Assembly: GCA_963969595.1 (NCBI GenBank)
Contig: OZ018410.1
Coordinates: 27,718,913 to 27,782,912, forward strand
Direction of reading: 5' to 3'
Source of the DNA: Neckera pumila
Taxonomy: Eukaryota > Streptophyta > Bryopsida > Hypnales > Neckeraceae
DNA: 64,000 nucleotides
A program made the translations under genes and the position numbers. The notes under the pieces are model-generated. The model was given only the letters and a program-made list of their open reading frames with translations. It made no database searches and had not been told where the DNA came from. This document shows, piece after piece, positions 1 through 11,768 of the stretch; the stretch's first letter is position 1, and every line of letters starts with the position of its first letter.

Positions 1-3000
1 ACAGATGGATGTCACAATTTTTGGTGCCAAGAGTTGTGCCAATTTTAGACGAAGTTAACGGTGTATGTACTTTGTGAGACAGAGCTCTTTCGGGGCACCG
101 ACTCTGAACCTGAATAAGTGACTTTTGGAGGCATGGATGCTCAACCACTTCGGAACTGTGTGATACTCAGAGGCCAGACCTGCAAAGCTTTCTTCTCCCA
201 GGCTTTTTGAATCAGTATGAACCTCCAGTGGACCCACAATTGCATCAGGACGCCAACAATTCAATTGCAGACTGAGCACTCGATTTGGAACTTATCTGCT
301 CAGGGATGATTGCCTTCCTCAATGCACACTTCTCCACAATGCTTTTGGTTTTGCGCGCGGTGGTTTTGCATTAGCCTTGAATCGAAGCAGACCAGCGGTA
401 CTTTGTGTTTCTCTTTTTTGTATGTAACGTCAATTTCGTTACATTGCCTTGACGCAGAGAAGTTGTAACTTTGCCAAAGTGTTTCTATTTTTTTGTATGT
501 AACGGCAATTTCGTTACATTGGATTGGAGGAACATCACGACACGGGCAGTTTCAAGGCTGGCTTCTGGATTTTAGAGCTTTGTGCAAATGGAGGTCACAA
601 TTTTTGGCACCTAGAATCGCGCCGACGTAACAAAAGTGATGTTCAAGTACGTGTAAACCTGGGAGTGGTATCCCGTAACTTCTCGATCACCTTTGTGCTC
701 TCGAGGTTGGATATGATTTTGATCTGATCATATGCTGAAGAGTGATGTCAATTTTGTTAAATTGGTGGGTTCTCTGACTTCGGCACTTTCCAGGTCACGC
801 GGTCTGACACCTTATTCTGTTTAGAGCATTGTGCAGATGAATGCCACAATTTGAGGTGTCCACAATAGGAATTGACGATTGATGGTTCCTATTGAGGGTA
901 AACCAATTGCATGAGTGTATCGATTTTTTTTCCTCGCCGTGCATAACTCATGAGACTGTCTCACACCTAAATGTGCGGCTTTGTCTACATATGATTGGAT
1001 TACAGTCTCATGAATAAAACCTAATTCAAAGTAAGATTATTGTAGGAATCTATAGATAACATCATAACAAGAATCTTTTCTTGTAAATTCATGGGGAGGT
1101 CTCCCTGTGTTTATTCTCACGTATATGACAAGACCCCTGTTAGAATTTCATGTCGTCTGCCCAGGTCTAACTCGGACTTCCAAGTCTAAATGTGAGACAT
1201 ACGGTAGTATGACTGTATGCCTGTTTAAGCAGATTAAGCTTCAATGCTCCGTGTTGAACTGGGCTCTACACTGAGCTTTGCTAATCTGTATTCAGTTATG
1301 TGTTGTTCTTGCGTCTCAATTTACAGCAATTGGTGTAGATGTTACAATGGTCACATTCTCGAAATTGGCTGGGTTGAGGTGCCGAAATTGTGATATTCAA
1401 GTGCCCAGAGCTCCAATAATTACAAGTATTGGAGATCTGAGGGTCAAGATTGTTACCTGAAAAGTGCCAAACTCTAGAAATTTTGCCATTTGCACGAATT
1501 TGATCTTTTCAGTAACTCGTGAGACTTGATAGAGTCGTTATAGCTAATTTAGTATTTGCAGCTAGCCTAAGACATTCATGAAGCTATGCTAGAAACAGCA
1601 ATACCAATTTTGTTGAATTAGTGGAAATTCAAAACTTTGACACTTATGGGCACAGTTTGGAATCCCATGTTTCTATATCGGATCCAATAGAAGGAGGAAA
1701 TTGCCTTAAGTACTGCTGTTAGCGGGACTTCACAGGATGAATTAATTGTACATAAGCAGTTTGGCAGTTACGTGATTATCAACCCTTAAGAGAATTTCAC
1801 CAGCTTGCCCAAAGCATATAACCTGAAAATTTCAGTCGCTGTACCAAACTAGAACATTATGTGCTGAGAATTAGGATTTTTAAGTGCTAAGAGGGGTTTT
1901 CTATACCCTACTGAAACCTCAGAGCTCCTTCATCATTCAAGCTTATCTATCAAGTTCACAGATATGACCATATTTTGTGATCTCCAAGTAATGTTGATCT
2001 ATAATGAGCTTGATAGATGAAGGTTTCTTATTACTCAGCAGGCCTAAACGTCAATTTCGTCAAATTGGCAGAATTCCACGACTTTAACACTTTCAGGGTG
2101 CGCGCTTGGTCTGAAACAAAAATCTATATCAGTCCTAGTTCTTAGAACTCAGTGCAGATGAATGTCACAGTCTTTGGTGCCCAGAATTACACCAATTCAA
2201 CATAATTGATGATGTGCTCATCAGATGAGAATACAGGCTGAGGGAATAAACAAAGCCTTTTAGCGTCCTGAGTGAGGGCTGTTCTTTACTTGTCGGAAAG
2301 GGCAAATCAAACTTCAGAAGTTGAGATGAATCTGATGATGTAGTGGATGGTTTTTTGAAAGAGTGTAACGGCTTTTGAAGCCCTTCATAACGGGAATGGC
2401 TGTAAGGGTCAATGTCATTTCATTGGCGTGATTCAGTCTTCCAAAATTGTGACACTCAACCGCAGAAAGCTCTAAAGTAAGGCAGCCACAGATTAAGATT
2501 TCAGGACGCCTTGAGAATGTCGTGAATGTCACCCAACTAGAACTTCTATTAAATATCAACTCATAACTAAAGCTTCTATTAAATATATCAGTTTAAAAAA
2601 AAGTCATTTCCAGTTCTAGACGTCAGAGTCCACACTCAGGGTCATATTACTTATTATTCCAATTCCAGTATGCCCCAAATGAGACTTTCAATTGCTGAAA
2701 AAACAAGACTTTCAAGTGTAGATGGGGTTTAATTTTGAATTGCCCACTGGAAACTTGAAACCTTAGAGCTGTCTCCGAAATTGAAGAGGGATATAGATCC
2801 TAAATAGCTCAAGTTCTAGATGGATCGTGTATCCAGCTTTGGTCAAACATGGTTTGTAGTTGCATTAGATCCGCCAAACACCAAGCAGATGATACACTCT
2901 TGAGTGAATGTGCAAAGCAGGGTTGCCAATAACTGCTACCAACTTGGAAAATAAGCAATGAGATCAAGGAGATGGATTAGCAACAAAGAGGTCATGCCAC

Positions 3001-3470
3001 AGTTGAATTTGAAGCACAATGTGTGGGAGAATATATGATCATCTTTGTTAAAATGTTGCATTTTAAAGCACAGTAATTGTGAAATTGAAGTGCAGTGCAA
3101 GTAAAATCTAGGAGTAGCATAGATTTGAGGGGAATTTGAAAAAAAGACAAATCTTTGGAAATTTTGATGAAGAACTGACAATGACTAATTGCTAGCCAAT
3201 TTAGTTGGACCGGGTCGTCACTGATGACTAGTTCAAGCTAAGTTGATTGAACACCTTGGTTGGAAGGGAAGAACAAGTTAAGACATGATCTCCACAGGTG
3301 GAGACTCATCTCCAGAAGTTTCACATTTCAATTAATACGTGACAATGTAGTTTTGTGTGGTAGACTTGTTAAACGTGAATTATGTTATAATGGTGTGATT
3401 GAGAGCACCAAAACTGTGCAATTCAACTTCACAAATCTTTCAGAACTAAGATGGATATAGATTTATGATT
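1..3470. repeat. Degenerate repeat field with no supported gene
   Basis: No convincing gene is present. Related phrases recur in the same order: a block resembling CAATTTTGTTAAATTGGTGG followed by ACTTTGGCACTTTCAGG, then 35-90 bases later a block resembling GATGAATGTCACAATTTTTG followed by GGTGCCCAGAATT. Clear instances lie near 5, 581, 748, 833, 1604, 2051 and 2155, with reverse-strand versions near 1383 and 2447. Copies are too diverged for a clean array. The short open frames here are not conserved between copies. The same phrases reappear near 7650, 8445, 10850 and 13027, so this is a dispersed ancient family. Its class is unknown. Confidence 0.45.
421..520 (+). repeat. Two 25-bp direct repeats, each a 7-bp arm palindrome
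   Basis: Near-identical 25-base words begin at 421 and 496, 75 bases apart, differing at one base. Each begins TATGTAACG and ends CGTTACATT, so each copy has TGTAACG/CGTTACA inverted arms around a CAATTT core. The role is unknown. Confidence 0.6.
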
Positions 3471-3959
3471 TATGGTGCCCATGTGCCAAAGTCAAAAATC
3501 TGCTCCAAACAAATCAACGAAGTTGACAATGTTGCTTTGTCAATTGCATAGTCGTGGCACTTGGAATTTTTTGGAGAGATAATTGTTGCGAGATTTCATG
3601 GATAAACAAGCAACTACATTACAAATGACTCTCCGAATAGAAAACATTGTTGCTTTTTGAGTAAGATCCTGCTCAAACTTTTTCACATGTAGCATCCATC
3701 TATGCAAAACCTCCTCCCCTTCAATCCAAAGGCAATGAATAAAATTACATGTTTTGGGAGGTATGTTGTTGTGTTGGTTAAGTTGGTGAAATTCAACATG
3801 GAAGGCAATTTCAAGTAAATTGGCATGTTTCCCATTGCCAAAAATGAGATGCACAACCAATTTTGATGCAAAAGGAACAATAGGTTGTATCCATATGATT
3901 TGACAATAGTTTAATGGGTAAAAAATCTTGAGTTGAAGGACTGCTTGTGGTGTAATGCA
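3471..3959. other. AT-rich stretch, nothing recognised
   Basis: A 159-codon open frame overlaps this stretch on the minus strand and runs into the neighbouring inverted-repeat element. It shows no domain and has a composition like the surrounding noncoding DNA, so I do not call it a gene. Confidence 0.5.
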
Positions 3960-4255
3960 AGGTAGGAGGTCCATAAAACTCTTGGTCTCTAAAAAGCGTC
4001 TTTCAATATAGGGGTACACTTTATTTTATGAAGCAATGTACAAAAAGTGTACATTTCAAGAGATGGATGCTTTAAATGACGACCACATTTCAACTTCAAA
4101 AATTCCATGAAGCTCCAAAAAACATGAAGTGACTAGGATTAGATGCCAATTCCATTTGTCTTTCAAGGAGAGTTTAATGAAAAGTATTTCAAGAAGTCTA
4201 ACCTCACCAAATTAATTTTCAACTCTTAGATGGACGCTATATGGACCTCCTACTT
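3960..4255. mobile_element. Family 2 MITE, 296 bp, TA-type
   Basis: The terminal inverted repeats begin AGGTAGGAGGTCCAT at the left and read back as the same word with one mismatch at the right. The right flank is TA and the left flank is CA, presumably a mutated TA duplication. The interior matches the other family 2 copies, including the phrase TAGATGCCAATTCCATTTG in the right half. No coding capacity is present. The TA target and short length suit a Tc1/mariner-type non-autonomous element, but the parent is unknown. Confidence 0.75.
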
Positions 4256-5696
4256 TAACTCTTTTAAATTAAAAGCATTTGCAATTCAATTGGAAACCAC
4301 CACACCATAATGAAGGGAAAACTCCAAAAAGCATTTTCTAAATGCAAACAAAATTAGTCCCTCTATACTTCCAAGCCTAGGCCTACTATTGTCCTTCCTA
4401 AGCCTGGCAAGTTCCCAAGATAGGAAAAGTCATAATTGTCATATCTTTTCAAGCTTTGTTATGTGTGCCAAAAATAATAACTTCCATTTTTTTTGCATAA
4501 AAGTTAGTTTTTTAATATAGAATCTTTTCCTTTCCTTCTTTTCTATATTGCAAAATATTCCATTTGTGGTTTGGATTGCTAACTTTGCGTTTAGCCAAAT
4601 TTTTAAAAAATCACTCAAACAAAAGTGAGGTCTGTCCCTCTCCACTTGAGAATTTTGCTATTGTCCTTGTTTCTAGTCATGGAGTGAGGATGCACTCAAG
4701 AATTTATTCCACCAAATATAACTAGCTTTAACTTTTCATCGCTTTGTGATTGAAATTGGTAATTGTCATTTCAACACCACTATCATTTTTGTCTTTTAGC
4801 TAGGTTTGAAGCGATTTTTTTGTTCTATACCTAAATTTGAGTACACTTTGCACTCCAATAATAAAAATTTCAAGTTCTAATTACAACAGTGAAAAATTTA
4901 TAGTTATAATGGGCATAAAAATTCTATAGTGCATTGAAGATGATCTAATGAGGAAACTTTGCGTTATGAAACCCAATGAAAATGCATCATTTGTGTCATC
5001 ATAAAATAAATAAACTGAAATAAAATCTCCTATTTAAGTAGGTGAAGGTTTCCTTCTTTGGGTTCAAAGAATCAAATTTTATTGTGCAAATGATTTTTTG
5101 TTGGAAAGTGTAGTTCCTCAAAAATTAAAGACTATTCAATGAAAAAAAGGTTGCTCATAAAAGGTGGACTTTAGCATTGCTATGTAATGCTATATTATCA
5201 AGTACATTAAATTTTAATTTATTAGTAATCTTTCATTAATTGTCATATACATATACATATATACATATACATATATACTTGGAGTCAAAATAAATTCTAG
5301 AGAAGAAACATACATACAAACACACATACAACCATTTTCATGCGCAATTGTCCTTGTAGCACATATGGTTGTTGCAAGTAAGGTAGAGCCACCCATAATC
5401 AACCAAATACGGAATTCCAACATGATCTAGAGCAGTGAAGGCAAAACAAATATTTTTCAAAGGTACATCAATAGAAATGACAAGGATTGCTAAAGATTTA
5501 GTAATTTTATCACTTGAACTAAAATTATTATGAATTCTGGGAGGCAAAAAAGTGCTCCACATCCATAGCCAAGTCATCACAAAGTTTAGATTTTATGCTT
5601 TGTCAACAATTATCATGTGATTACTGTTGTTTCATGGGTTTGCACGTTAATTACAATTTATTGCATCATTACAATGCATTCCTTCATAATGATTTA
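4256..5696. other. AT-rich intergenic DNA with an AT microsatellite
   Basis: No gene is supported. A short array of TATACA/CATATA units lies at about 5245-5278. The rest is AT-rich with poly-A and poly-T tracts. Confidence 0.5.
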
Positions 5697-6948
5697 AGGT
5701 AGGCGGCTCTTAATGCGACCTTTTAAGAGCTGATTGCATTTAGTGGGAAGCTAAAATATTTGAAACAATTTTTCAATCAATTTTTGTGGGAAAAATAATG
5801 GAATGCACGTCTAACCCAAGTGCACATCTAACCCAAGTTGTTTCATATTTTTTGGACCTTTGTGGAATTAGTTACAATTTTTTGAAGCTAAAATGCAATG
5901 GTCACTAAAAGCGCCCCCCTCCTAAAATTACACAGTTGGTACATTGAAGAAAGCAAAATGTACCTCTCTGTTCAAGGTCGTTTTTAGAGCCGGGTTTGCT
6001 TAACCCCTAAAGGACCATTGTCTCTTCGTGGGACAAATGCGTTTTCGGGCAGGTACCTATGGGCTGAAATTTTCTTTTGATTTTTTGAAACTTTCTTTGG
6101 AGGTAGAAAACTTGATCAGCTTCATAGGAATATAATTTTTTTCACAATCGGTGCTTGGGAACAAAAGTTATGACCAAATAAGCTTAAAACAGGGGACAGC
6201 GGGTAGCAAAAAAAATTTGCAATTTTTTTTTTTTTTTTTTTTTTAAGTATTTTTTTTTCTCATAGATTATATTTTTGTCTATCTAGAAAGCTTTGATTCA
6301 TTTCATTTGGATTTTGTATGAGAAAGTTATGGACATTCTTGTTTTTCGAGTAGTTAGAGCATTTTTTTGAAAAAAATAACTTGTAGGATTCATTTCTCAA
6401 TGCAATTTTTCAAATTTTTCAATTTTTTTTTCTTGCATGGTTTAGTTTACTTGCTAGAACAATCTCACCATTGGAATTAGTGCATTTTAATCCCACCTAA
6501 AATATATAAATATTTTAGAGTTTCCTTCTATCTCGTACCTACTTCTGCTTAACAATTTTTTTAATAATGAAAATTAAGTTTTTTTGAACTTTTTTTTTTG
6601 GCTAGATTTTCAAATCAATTCTCCAATATAAACATCAAAAGCTCAAAACTCTGTAGTGCAAAAGAATTAAGTTAAAAATGTTCAAAGTCAAAAAATCTAG
6701 TCCCACAATGTGCTGAAAACCTTGTTTTTTTTACTTTAAACGCAGATATCTTGCAATCTGTGCGGTCAAAAATTCTGAAATTTTTTCCACACACTCTCAT
6801 ACTAGTTAGGTGTAAGATCCTATGATTACATGTGAAAAAAAAAACATTTTTCAAATTTTTTTACTTTTTACTATACAAATGGCAGTTTTGAGTGTTTTTT
6901 AGCAGAAAAAGGGCCCCGGTCCTTTAGGGGTTAATGAGCCGCCTACCT
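5697..6948. mobile_element. Family 2 MITE split by a TTAA element
   Basis: Exact 13-bp inverted ends AGGTAGGCGGCTC lie at 5697-5709 and 6936-6948. The left flank is TA and the right flank GA. Removing the TTAA element at 6004-6934 leaves about 320 bp, the normal size for this family. The left arm (5700-5970) is close to the reverse complement of the copy at 9590-9840, which confirms membership. The TTAA element sits only about 14 bases from the right end. Confidence 0.8.
6000..6934. mobile_element. Family 1 TTAA element (piggyBac-like, non-autonomous)
   Basis: The element is bounded by perfect TTAA copies at 6000-6003 and 6931-6934. Just inside are exact 13-bp inverted repeats CCCCTAAAGGACC, leaving 927 bp between the TTAA sites. 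The right half matches, in reverse complement, the left half of the copy at 26964. There is no open frame long enough for a transposase. TTAA target duplication with C-rich ends is characteristic of piggyBac elements; assigning this family to piggyBac rests on that alone. Confidence 0.8.
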
Positions 6949-9543
6949 GACAACTTAGAGCCCGTTTCTATTGGTAACTGGAACTAGAGGCCCATCCAGG
7001 TTGACCATGGGCAAAAAGGAGAATAAACTCTGAAATCTTGAAGTGAAGTACAGTTTTGAAAGCAAGCTCTGGTTTAGAGTCTAGAAGGCTTATGAATGTT
7101 TTCAACTTTTGCAGAGCTAGAGGTTGAGGCCTAGCCCTTCCACTACTGGAAACGGACTCTTACCCACCCACTCTCCTATTCAAAGTATAACTTTGTGGAG
7201 TCATAGTCTCACTCAATCCTTCATTGTTGGATCATTGGATCACAATACAATTGTTCATTGGAATTCCAAATTTTCCTCTTGTTAAATTTAATGTTAAATT
7301 CATTTGTAAAAATGAAATGGACCTAGGTAAACGGTGTATCACATCAATAATGTATAAGGTGGGCACCTATAGATACACCACTGATCCTAAACCTCTATCT
7401 TCACTATGTGTATACCCCCAAAATCAATTTTGTACCCGTGTAGAAGAAATTGTTTTAGAACCAAAGTTTGTTCTTTCATAACCTTGGCAAATGGTATCTA
7501 AATGTCACGTTCATTAGAACCTCTTTTCAAGTGCCAACAAGAAAGTATGAGAATTTGAACAATTTAATTATAATAACTAGGTGCAAAAGCAAAAAGCGGC
7601 GGTTTTGGGTATAGTTGATAGTAGTGTTCCAATTCCAACTTAATCAAGTAGCATCAATTTTGTTATATTGGTGGATCATATTCACAACTTTGGCACTTTT
7701 CAAGGCAAGCATCTTTGGCACTTTTCAAGGCAAGCATCTTTGGCATCTAGTCTATAGAAGTCTTAGCTTGTTATGGAACAAAATTGACCTTAATTCCTAA
7801 ACTTGTCCCTAGGATCAAAAATTAGAAAATACTCCCACAATTGTCAAAAATTGATACCTTCTAATAATAGGTTTGTAAATCAAAATTTATCCACTTTCTA
7901 GATTTTGTAACCAAAGGATCTTATTCTTGACTAGCACAAAGTCCGTCTTGCCTAAAATGATTGGAGTCTAAAAATAAAGAAAGAACAACACAGTTTTTTT
8001 TTAAGATTACCTGAGCTTTTGAAAATTTGTTGTTGTCAAGCTTTGAGCCCCATAATTCACATTCTACTTTGCAAAAAGATCTGAAGACTTCAAATTTGAG
8101 TAGAGCTTCAAATTAAGAAGAAGTATGCAAATTTTCAAAGGGAAATAATGCTCTACTTCACTTGCCTAAGTTGGAGGTCAAATAAAATAAATAATTTTTT
8201 AAAACCAACTATTGAATCTCTGTAAAAATTAGATTCCGTAGAAGATTGTTTGATTTTCCAATTTCAATAAAAGAAAAGAAAAAAATATTTTATATCCCGT
8301 CTGATACTTCACTTAGGATTTCTCAAACACCTCAAAACCTTTTTGGATTAAAAAGAGTTTTAGGGATTCAATAGAGACCAGAGTACAGAACCTCACATTG
8401 TTAACCTCATATTCAATATTTTGGCAAATTTCCACGATTGTGCAAAAATTGTGACATTCAAGCGTTAAAATTTAGGATTTTCAAACTCAAATTTGAACTA
8501 TTGTTTGCTTAATTGAAACCTCAGACCTCAAAATCTAAGATGGATATATGATCAGAGTCTCAAAGATAGTTTTGAGATTCAAACAAGCATCTCATTTCTA
8601 ATTGAGAGTCCTTTCTCAAGTGCCCTAATTTTGTGATAGTATGCCAAAGTAAAATGTGAAATAATAACTAACTCCAATCTTTTCATGGGCTAAAATGAAT
8701 CAAGAATCCAATTATTCATAACAACATACCAAATCCAATGAATATAAGCATTACTTTCAAGATTTTTGGTTATACAATATTTTGTTTGTTTGTTTGTTTT
8801 ATTTAGGATCAAGGGATGGAGCACTAATATATTAAAAAACTTTAGAGGGATGAAATATCCCCAAGCATCAAGATGGAGGGGTAAAAATAATCCCACTATT
8901 CCCTCCATTAGGAAAAGAATTAGGCCTCAATAGGACCGCCAAATCTAGACCAACAATGAAAAAACTGTTGAATAAAATAATAATATTTTTTAATTCAATA
9001 GTTTGCTAGTCATTGGTGGTCATAGTAAGTTTTCCAAAGGGAGGCGGGCATCTCTAGGCCCATTCTTCCACTAATACCTCAAATCTCAACCTTCCATCAA
9101 ATTCTCCATCTTGGTTTTATAATTTATCTAGCAGAGTTATTTCATTTCTCTCAAGTTTGAATATCCTCTTGGTTAAAATATCTCTTTCTTCCTACAACAA
9201 TCTAGTAGCATTAGTTAGAAGAAAAAAAAATAGGACCTCAAGAGGGCCGTTTGACCGCTCTCGCCAGCAGTGCAAATACATCAAAAGCAAGAAATGAAAA
9301 ATAAAAAAATAAAAAAAATTATTATTTTCTTATTTTTGTGTGTTTGTACTGTTGGTCTAAAATCAAATGACCCTCTTGAGTCCCCATTTTTTTTCTAATG
9401 CTTACTCCATCTAAAGTTTGCACGGTTACTATCATTTTTTGGAAAGAAAAAAAAAATGAAAAAAAATGTCTTATCATATCATGTTAACTAATTATTAGCA
9501 CTTACAAGTAACAAAAGAGGTCACAAGGATGTCCTATATAGTA
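6949..9543. other. AT-rich intergenic DNA, no gene supported
   Basis: Degenerate phrases of the 1-3470 repeat family occur near 7650 and 8445. Everything else is AT-rich with scattered poly-A and poly-T tracts and short random open frames. Confidence 0.5.
7692..7744 (+). repeat. Tandem duplication of a 25-26 bp unit
   Basis: The phrase CTTTGGCACTTTTCAAGG followed by CAAGCAT appears twice back to back, with a partial third start (CTTTGGCAT). The copies look identical, so the duplication is recent or the assembly should be checked. Confidence 0.7.
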
Positions 9544-9846
9544 AGATAGTTTGTTCTAAACGCAACTGGCTTCTAAAATCAATCATAACGCAGAGGTACA
9601 TTTTGCTTTCTTCAATGTACCAACAATATACATTTCAAGAGGGGGTCGGTTTTAGTGACCCTTGCGTTTCAACTTCAAAAATTTGTTACTAATTCCATGA
9701 AGGTCCAAAAAAATATGAACCGACTTGGGTTAGATGCCAATTCCATTTTTCTCCCTACAAATATTTATTGAAAATTGTTTCAAGGTGTTTAGCTTCTCCA
9801 CAAAGGCAAACAGCTCTTAAATGGTCGCTTTAAGAGCAGACTACCT
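9544..9846. mobile_element. Family 2 MITE, 303 bp, TA duplication
   Basis: TA flanks both ends (9542-9543 and 9847-9848). The left end begins AGATAGTTTGTTCTA and the right end reads back AGGTAGTCTGCTCTTA, an imperfect inverted repeat. The body from 9590 is the reverse complement of the left arm of the copy at 5697, including the phrase GGTACATTTTGCTTTC. No coding capacity is present. Confidence 0.75.
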
Positions 9847-11768
9847 TACACACTTCAGTACTGGAACTCTTTGTCTCAGTTCTCCAGACAAATTCCTGCC
9901 TTATTTTTTATTTTTGACACAAATGTCTAAGCAGAATTCCCAAATTACTGCTTTACAAATGCATACTCAAGATGTCTCCTTGCTGCATAAACTTATATTG
10001 AGTACCACCAGGCAGTCAGAGTGCAAGCAAATGCCTGGGTGAGGCCTATTCAGGCATTTCAGGACTTCCAGTACTGACTTTTGTGACATGACCATCATTG
10101 GTTCTTTCGTCAATTTACACAGAATGGTATTGAATTACAGAATCCGACCGTATCCAGGAACGACAATATCATTGTACCCCAAACCAACACAGACACCCCC
10201 GGCCAGTCCAGTGGGAAGTCAGTCCAGAGTAATACAAAAATTTAACTGAGGCGATCATTCACTCCCACTGTGCATATCCTAACTTTTTCTCCCCACATGA
10301 TCATCAGTCCGTGAATCTGGGGCCATTGCCAAACTCCTTAACTTAAATACTTGAATGGCCTACACATTATTTGCAATTGGGCAAGAAATCAGGATGCGTG
10401 AACATTCCAAATTGACCGTAAAAGCTACAGTAGCAGAAGACTGACTGGGATTAGGATGACAGACGACTGAGCTAGCATGAATGCACTCTTACACCAACCA
10501 CAGTAATAGATGGTGCAGTGGCCTGTACTCCACCACATGATGTAATGGACAGCAATTAAATTCTCCTAACTGAATGCTTGTATTGATATCTTGGTCATTT
10601 GGAGATTTTGACATGCTGCAACATTGCAGAGAAACTCAGAGGATGCTAGCTGCATGACTCACTGCTGTTGGGCTAGCTAAGCTTAGTCATTGAGCTTCAA
10701 TTATGAGCTAGTAAAATTAGTTAAGGCACTCGGACTGAAGTTAAGACTTGGGGACATAACTTAGATCCACTCCCTCCCTTTAATCAAGTCTTGCCATCTA
10801 GCTCGGTCCCCACTTTTTCCAGGTGGTTGCAACTGTACAGTACATCAATTTCGTCAATAATTGTTGGGCGCCAAATTTTGTGACATTCATCCACTAAAGC
10901 CATATATAAAAACTGAAAAAAATAGGGCTGTTCCGTATCCATTGGCTTGCAATCAACCACTACTGTAGTATTTAAGGCAATAGTATAATCAATTCACAGA
11001 TGCCAGATACCCGTCCGAGTTAAGTTTCAAAATTCAAAAAAGTCAGTATAATTTGCTCAGTCTTCAAGATAATTATGGGAAGGCTATAGTTTAGCTGCGC
11101 TCCAGACTGCTAAGTATTTATTTCAACAACATAAGAAAGACTGAGTGGTCTTTGAGTAACTACTGAATTAAACATTTCAGTCGCAAAACTAATGCACATG
11201 AGAACATGTGCTGCTTGCTCACGAAAAAAGGCGTCAAAGACTCACTCAGATAGTGCAAAATGCTACTAGCTTTGAAAAGTACTTAGCCTGGATCGGATGT
11301 GAGCTCGTTGACAACAAAGTACCGAGACTGATACATCAAAAGCTAGCTAGCTAGAATTGAAAGACTCACGTGTCCAAACGGAAGCTAATAAGCCGCTTAC
11401 TAGTAAGCATATAACAAAATTGGGTTAATTGTTGATCGACTAGCTAGCTAAATGAACCAGTGGTTCACATGCATAATATAATAAGCTAGCTTACAAACGT
11501 GAAATCGATCGGCTGGAGAGGGTTCGTGCATGATTCAGAAAGATCTAAGCCGCTTAGTTAGATGCACTTGGTTGGATCACTTGCAGATCCACTATAATAA
11601 GCATGCAAACTTAAATCAATCGGCAGGTTTCAAGCTACTTCATTTTGGCCTTGATCATGATTCCGAAATTTGAAGGAGCTATGATAGTACGTTACGTTGC
11701 AATTTCATTCCGGCCTAGCTTGGTTGATTAACTTGATTTGATCTAGCTTTCGATGCATGTACGTATGA
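9847..11768. other. Intergenic region downstream of the TPD1-like gene
   Basis: This is less AT-rich than the DNA to its left. A diverged phrase of the old repeat family occurs near 10850. GCTAGCTAGC-type runs occur near 11341 and 11440. No gene is supported. The portion next to 11768 should contain the 3' untranslated region of the minus-strand TPD1-like gene, but I see no clear polyadenylation signal. Confidence 0.4.

Noticed and set aside
3540..4019. A 159-codon minus-strand open frame
   Set aside because: It runs into the end of a family 2 MITE, has no recognisable domain and has AT-driven composition.
5245..5278. TATACA repeats as a possible promoter element
   Set aside because: It is a plain microsatellite with no gene nearby.
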